64,000 nucleotides of DNA, taken from NCBI GenBank assembly GCA_020853975.1, contig JADYXW010000050.1:1-64000 (forward strand). The letters are read 5' to 3'. Source of the stretch: Phycisphaerales bacterium. Its GTDB lineage: Bacteria; Planctomycetota; Phycisphaerae; Phycisphaerales; UBA1924. Below, piece after piece: positions 62,522 to 64,000 of this stretch; the first letter of the stretch is position 1; every line of letters starts with the position of its first letter. The position numbers were made by a program, and so were the translations under genes. The notes under the pieces were generated by a model, which saw only the letters and a program-made list of their open reading frames with translations, made no database searches and had not been told where the DNA came from.

Positions 62522-63496
62522 ATGCCACACGCAGACCCGCCCCTCGTCGCCGTCACGCGGGCCCTTCCAATGCCGCTGGACCTTGGCCCCGCCCGCGTCC
62601 GCCTCGTCGAGGGCATGCGCTCCCTCGCCCGCCCCGCGCTCCTCGATCACGTCCGCGGCGCCACCGTCGTCATCACCTGGGTCTCCGAGCGCGTAGACAA
62701 GGAGTTCCTCGACGCCGCCGGCCCCACCCTGCGAGGGGTCTGCAACTTCGCCGTCGGCACCGACAACATCGACCTCGCCGAGTGCCGCGCCCGCGGCATC
62801 AAGGTCACCAACACGCCCGGAGCGGTAACCGAAGGCACCGCCAACCTCGCCTGGGCGCTCCTCCTCGCCGTCGCTCGCCGCATCGCGGAGGGCGACCGCT
62901 ACGTCCGCAGCGGCCGGTTCGCCTCCGAGGGCCCCCTCGCGCCCGCCGAGTTCCTAGGGACCGACATCACCGGCCGCACGCTCCTCATCGTCGGTGCGGG
63001 CCGCATCGGCTACGCCACCGCGGTCCGGGGTCTGGGCTTCGGCCTCCGCACCCTCTACACCGCCCGCTCCCAGCACCTCGACTTCGAGCTCGCCCCGCTC
63101 TCCGCGCAGCGCGTGCGCCTCGAAGACGGCCTCGCCCGCGCGGACATCGTGAGCCTCCACACACCGCTCACCCCAGAGACCCGCGGGCTCATCAACGCCC
63201 AGCGTCTCGCTCTCATGAAGCCTGGCGCCATCCTCATCAACACCGCGAGAGGTCCCGTCGTCGACGAGGCCGCCCTCGCCGCCGCCCTCCGCGGCGGCCG
63301 CCTCTTCGGCGCGGGCCTCGACGTCTTCGAGAAAGAGCCCGCAGTCCACCCCGACCTGCTGACCCTCGACAACGTCGTCATGACGCCCCACGTCGGCAGC
63401 GGCGAGGCCAAGTACCGCGCCCTCATGGCCTCCATGGCCTGCGCCAGCGCCCGCGCCATCATCGAGGGCACCGAGCCCCCCAACCGCGTCGCCTGA
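62522..63496 (+). CDS. D-isomer-specific 2-hydroxyacid dehydrogenase
   Basis: A 324-aa NAD(P)-dependent oxidoreductase that interconverts 2-oxo and D-2-hydroxy acids (glyoxylate/hydroxypyruvate reductase type). The catalytic Arg is in NTARGPVVDE near 239-248, the Glu in DVFEKEP near 266-272 and the His in TPHVGSGE near 288-295; the nucleotide fold is LLIVGAGRIG near 156-165. Its own promoter box suggests separate expression from the ligase genes, although it lies 29 bp after them. Confidence 0.93.
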   Translation: MPHADPPLVAVTRALPMPLDLGPARVRLVEGMRSLARPALLDHVRGATVVITWVSERVDKEFLDAAGPTLRGVCNFAVGTDNIDLAECRARGIKVTNTPGAVTEGTANLAWALLLAVARRIAEGDRYVRSGRFASEGPLAPAEFLGTDITGRTLLIVGAGRIGYATAVRGLGFGLRTLYTARSQHLDFELAPLSAQRVRLEDGLARADIVSLHTPLTPETRGLINAQRLALMKPGAILINTARGPVVDEAALAAALRGGRLFGAGLDVFEKEPAVHPDLLTLDNVVMTPHVGSGEAKYRALMASMACASARAIIEGTEPPNRVA

Positions 63497-63506
63497 CCCC
63501 CGCCGC

Positions 63507-64000
63507 TCAATCAAACCACAACCCCGACGGGATCGAGATCAGCGCCCCCGTCTCCGGGTCAAACTCCCCGCTGTTCCAGTTCCGAAGCAAGTTGTTCGAG
63601 TTCGACGTCGCCCCGCTCCGCACCTCGTTCGTGCCGTCCTTCTGCCTCGTCGCGTCGTTCTCATCGACGAAGATGTTGTCAAACTGCGTGCGGCTCCCCG
63701 CCGGCAACCCGGAAAACGTGAACGGCACCGACTCCGGGTCCGGGCGAGTCTCAAAGTTCACGTGCATGTCGTTGTACGCGATGTTGCCCTCCCAGACGTT
63801 CGACTTGCCGTGAATCCCCAGCGTGTACGACCCTGTCCCGATCTCGCTGTTCCCAGGCCCCGTCCCGCCCGGCGTCAGCAGCAGCGACCACGCGCCCTTG
63901 GCGTCCAGCACATACGCCGGCCCGCGATTGCCCAGAATCGCGTCGGTTGCGTTGAACGTGCTGCTCCACTTCGCGCGCCTGTTCCCCACAGGAGGCATGA
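63507..64000 (-). CDS. Prepilin-like (H-X-DG type) protein, 5' end beyond the window
   Basis: The last 163 or so residues of a minus-strand gene that continues past 64000; the ATG at 63998 may be an internal Met, since no upstream sequence is available. The segment HGKSNVWEGNIAYNDMHVNFET recalls the C-terminal H-x-DG-type signature of the DUF1559/planctomycete prepilin-like proteins (here with Asp-Met). No N-terminal methylation motif is in view. It is convergent with the dehydrogenase gene, 10 bp between the stops. Confidence 0.7.
   Translation of the reverse strand, partial: MPPVGNRRAKWSSTFNATDAILGNRGPAYVLDAKGAWSLLLTPGGTGPGNSEIGTGSYTLGIHGKSNVWEGNIAYNDMHVNFETRPDPESVPFTFSGLPAGSRTQFDNIFVDENDATRQKDGTNEVRSGATSNSNNLLRNWNSGEFDPETGALISIPSGLWFD

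Overview
The window is GC-rich bacterial DNA that reads as a planctomycete, most likely Phycisphaerae. The basis is gene content judged by eye: a MoxR/DUF58/VWA (Bat-like) cluster ending in very large exported proteins, a secreted protein with a PEP-CTERM-like tail, the C-terminal part of an H-X-DG type prepilin-like protein, HEAT and NHL exported proteins, a NagB/PIG-L fusion and a tRNA-Asp without encoded CCA. No database was searched.

Region 1 (56-17501) is an integrated genomic island. It sits in the 3' half of a tRNA-Asp gene and is bounded by a perfect 44-bp direct repeat (56-99 and 17458-17501). From left to right it carries an OLD-family ATPase/TOPRIM nuclease (minus strand), a tightly overlapped operon hsdM-hsdS-SIR2-like-hsdR-YgjP-like peptidase, a short HTH protein, a TOPRIM/DUF3987 replication protein, three small genes (one with an HEAAH zinc motif, one coiled coil) and a tyrosine integrase whose reading frame runs into the tRNA. 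The far left end of the island (100-302) carries, in the correct frame, what looks like the missing C-terminus of that integrase. The attachment site therefore lies inside the integrase gene, and integration swaps its tail. The original terminator of the tRNA gene is stranded on the other side of the island at 26-50. The main candidates for an undescribed system are the SIR2-like zinc-ribbon protein embedded in the type I R-M operon and the attP-within-int arrangement.

Region 2 (17502-30300) is chromosomal housekeeping and envelope genes. A minus-strand group holds lnt, a HEAT lipoprotein, a coiled-coil membrane protein and a small membrane protein. Then come a class I aminotransferase, a TauE/SafE permease, a Tat-exported glycosylasparaginase, hflX, and the run ctp protease - tsaD - RF-like hydrolase.

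Region 3 (30300-43000) holds a PEP-CTERM-like exported protein and two decayed loci: a frameshifted CcmC-like fragment, and a sulfatase N-terminus joined to a CcsA-like C-terminus. These are followed by an NHL protein, an ABC ATPase with a large exported partner, tyrS, an RluA-methyltransferase fusion and exported proteins of unknown function.

Region 4 (42600-55920) holds a two-domain thioredoxin-like protein and the MoxR/DUF58/VWA operon ending in a 1293-aa exported protein. Convergent to it is a NagB/PIG-L/TIM-barrel triple fusion. Region 5 (55920-64000) holds rpsD with a long structured leader, a PpiD-like anchored protein, and a run of C39-like peptidase, ATP-grasp ligase, GCS2 ligase and 2-hydroxyacid dehydrogenase that looks like a small peptide-ligase pathway. 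The window ends in a truncated prepilin-like gene.

Across regions 2-5, many genes that lead a transcription unit have no Shine-Dalgarno sequence. Instead they show a TANNNT box 5-7 nt before the start codon (CATAAT in one case), which implies leaderless transcription. The island genes instead use overlaps and Shine-Dalgarno sequences.
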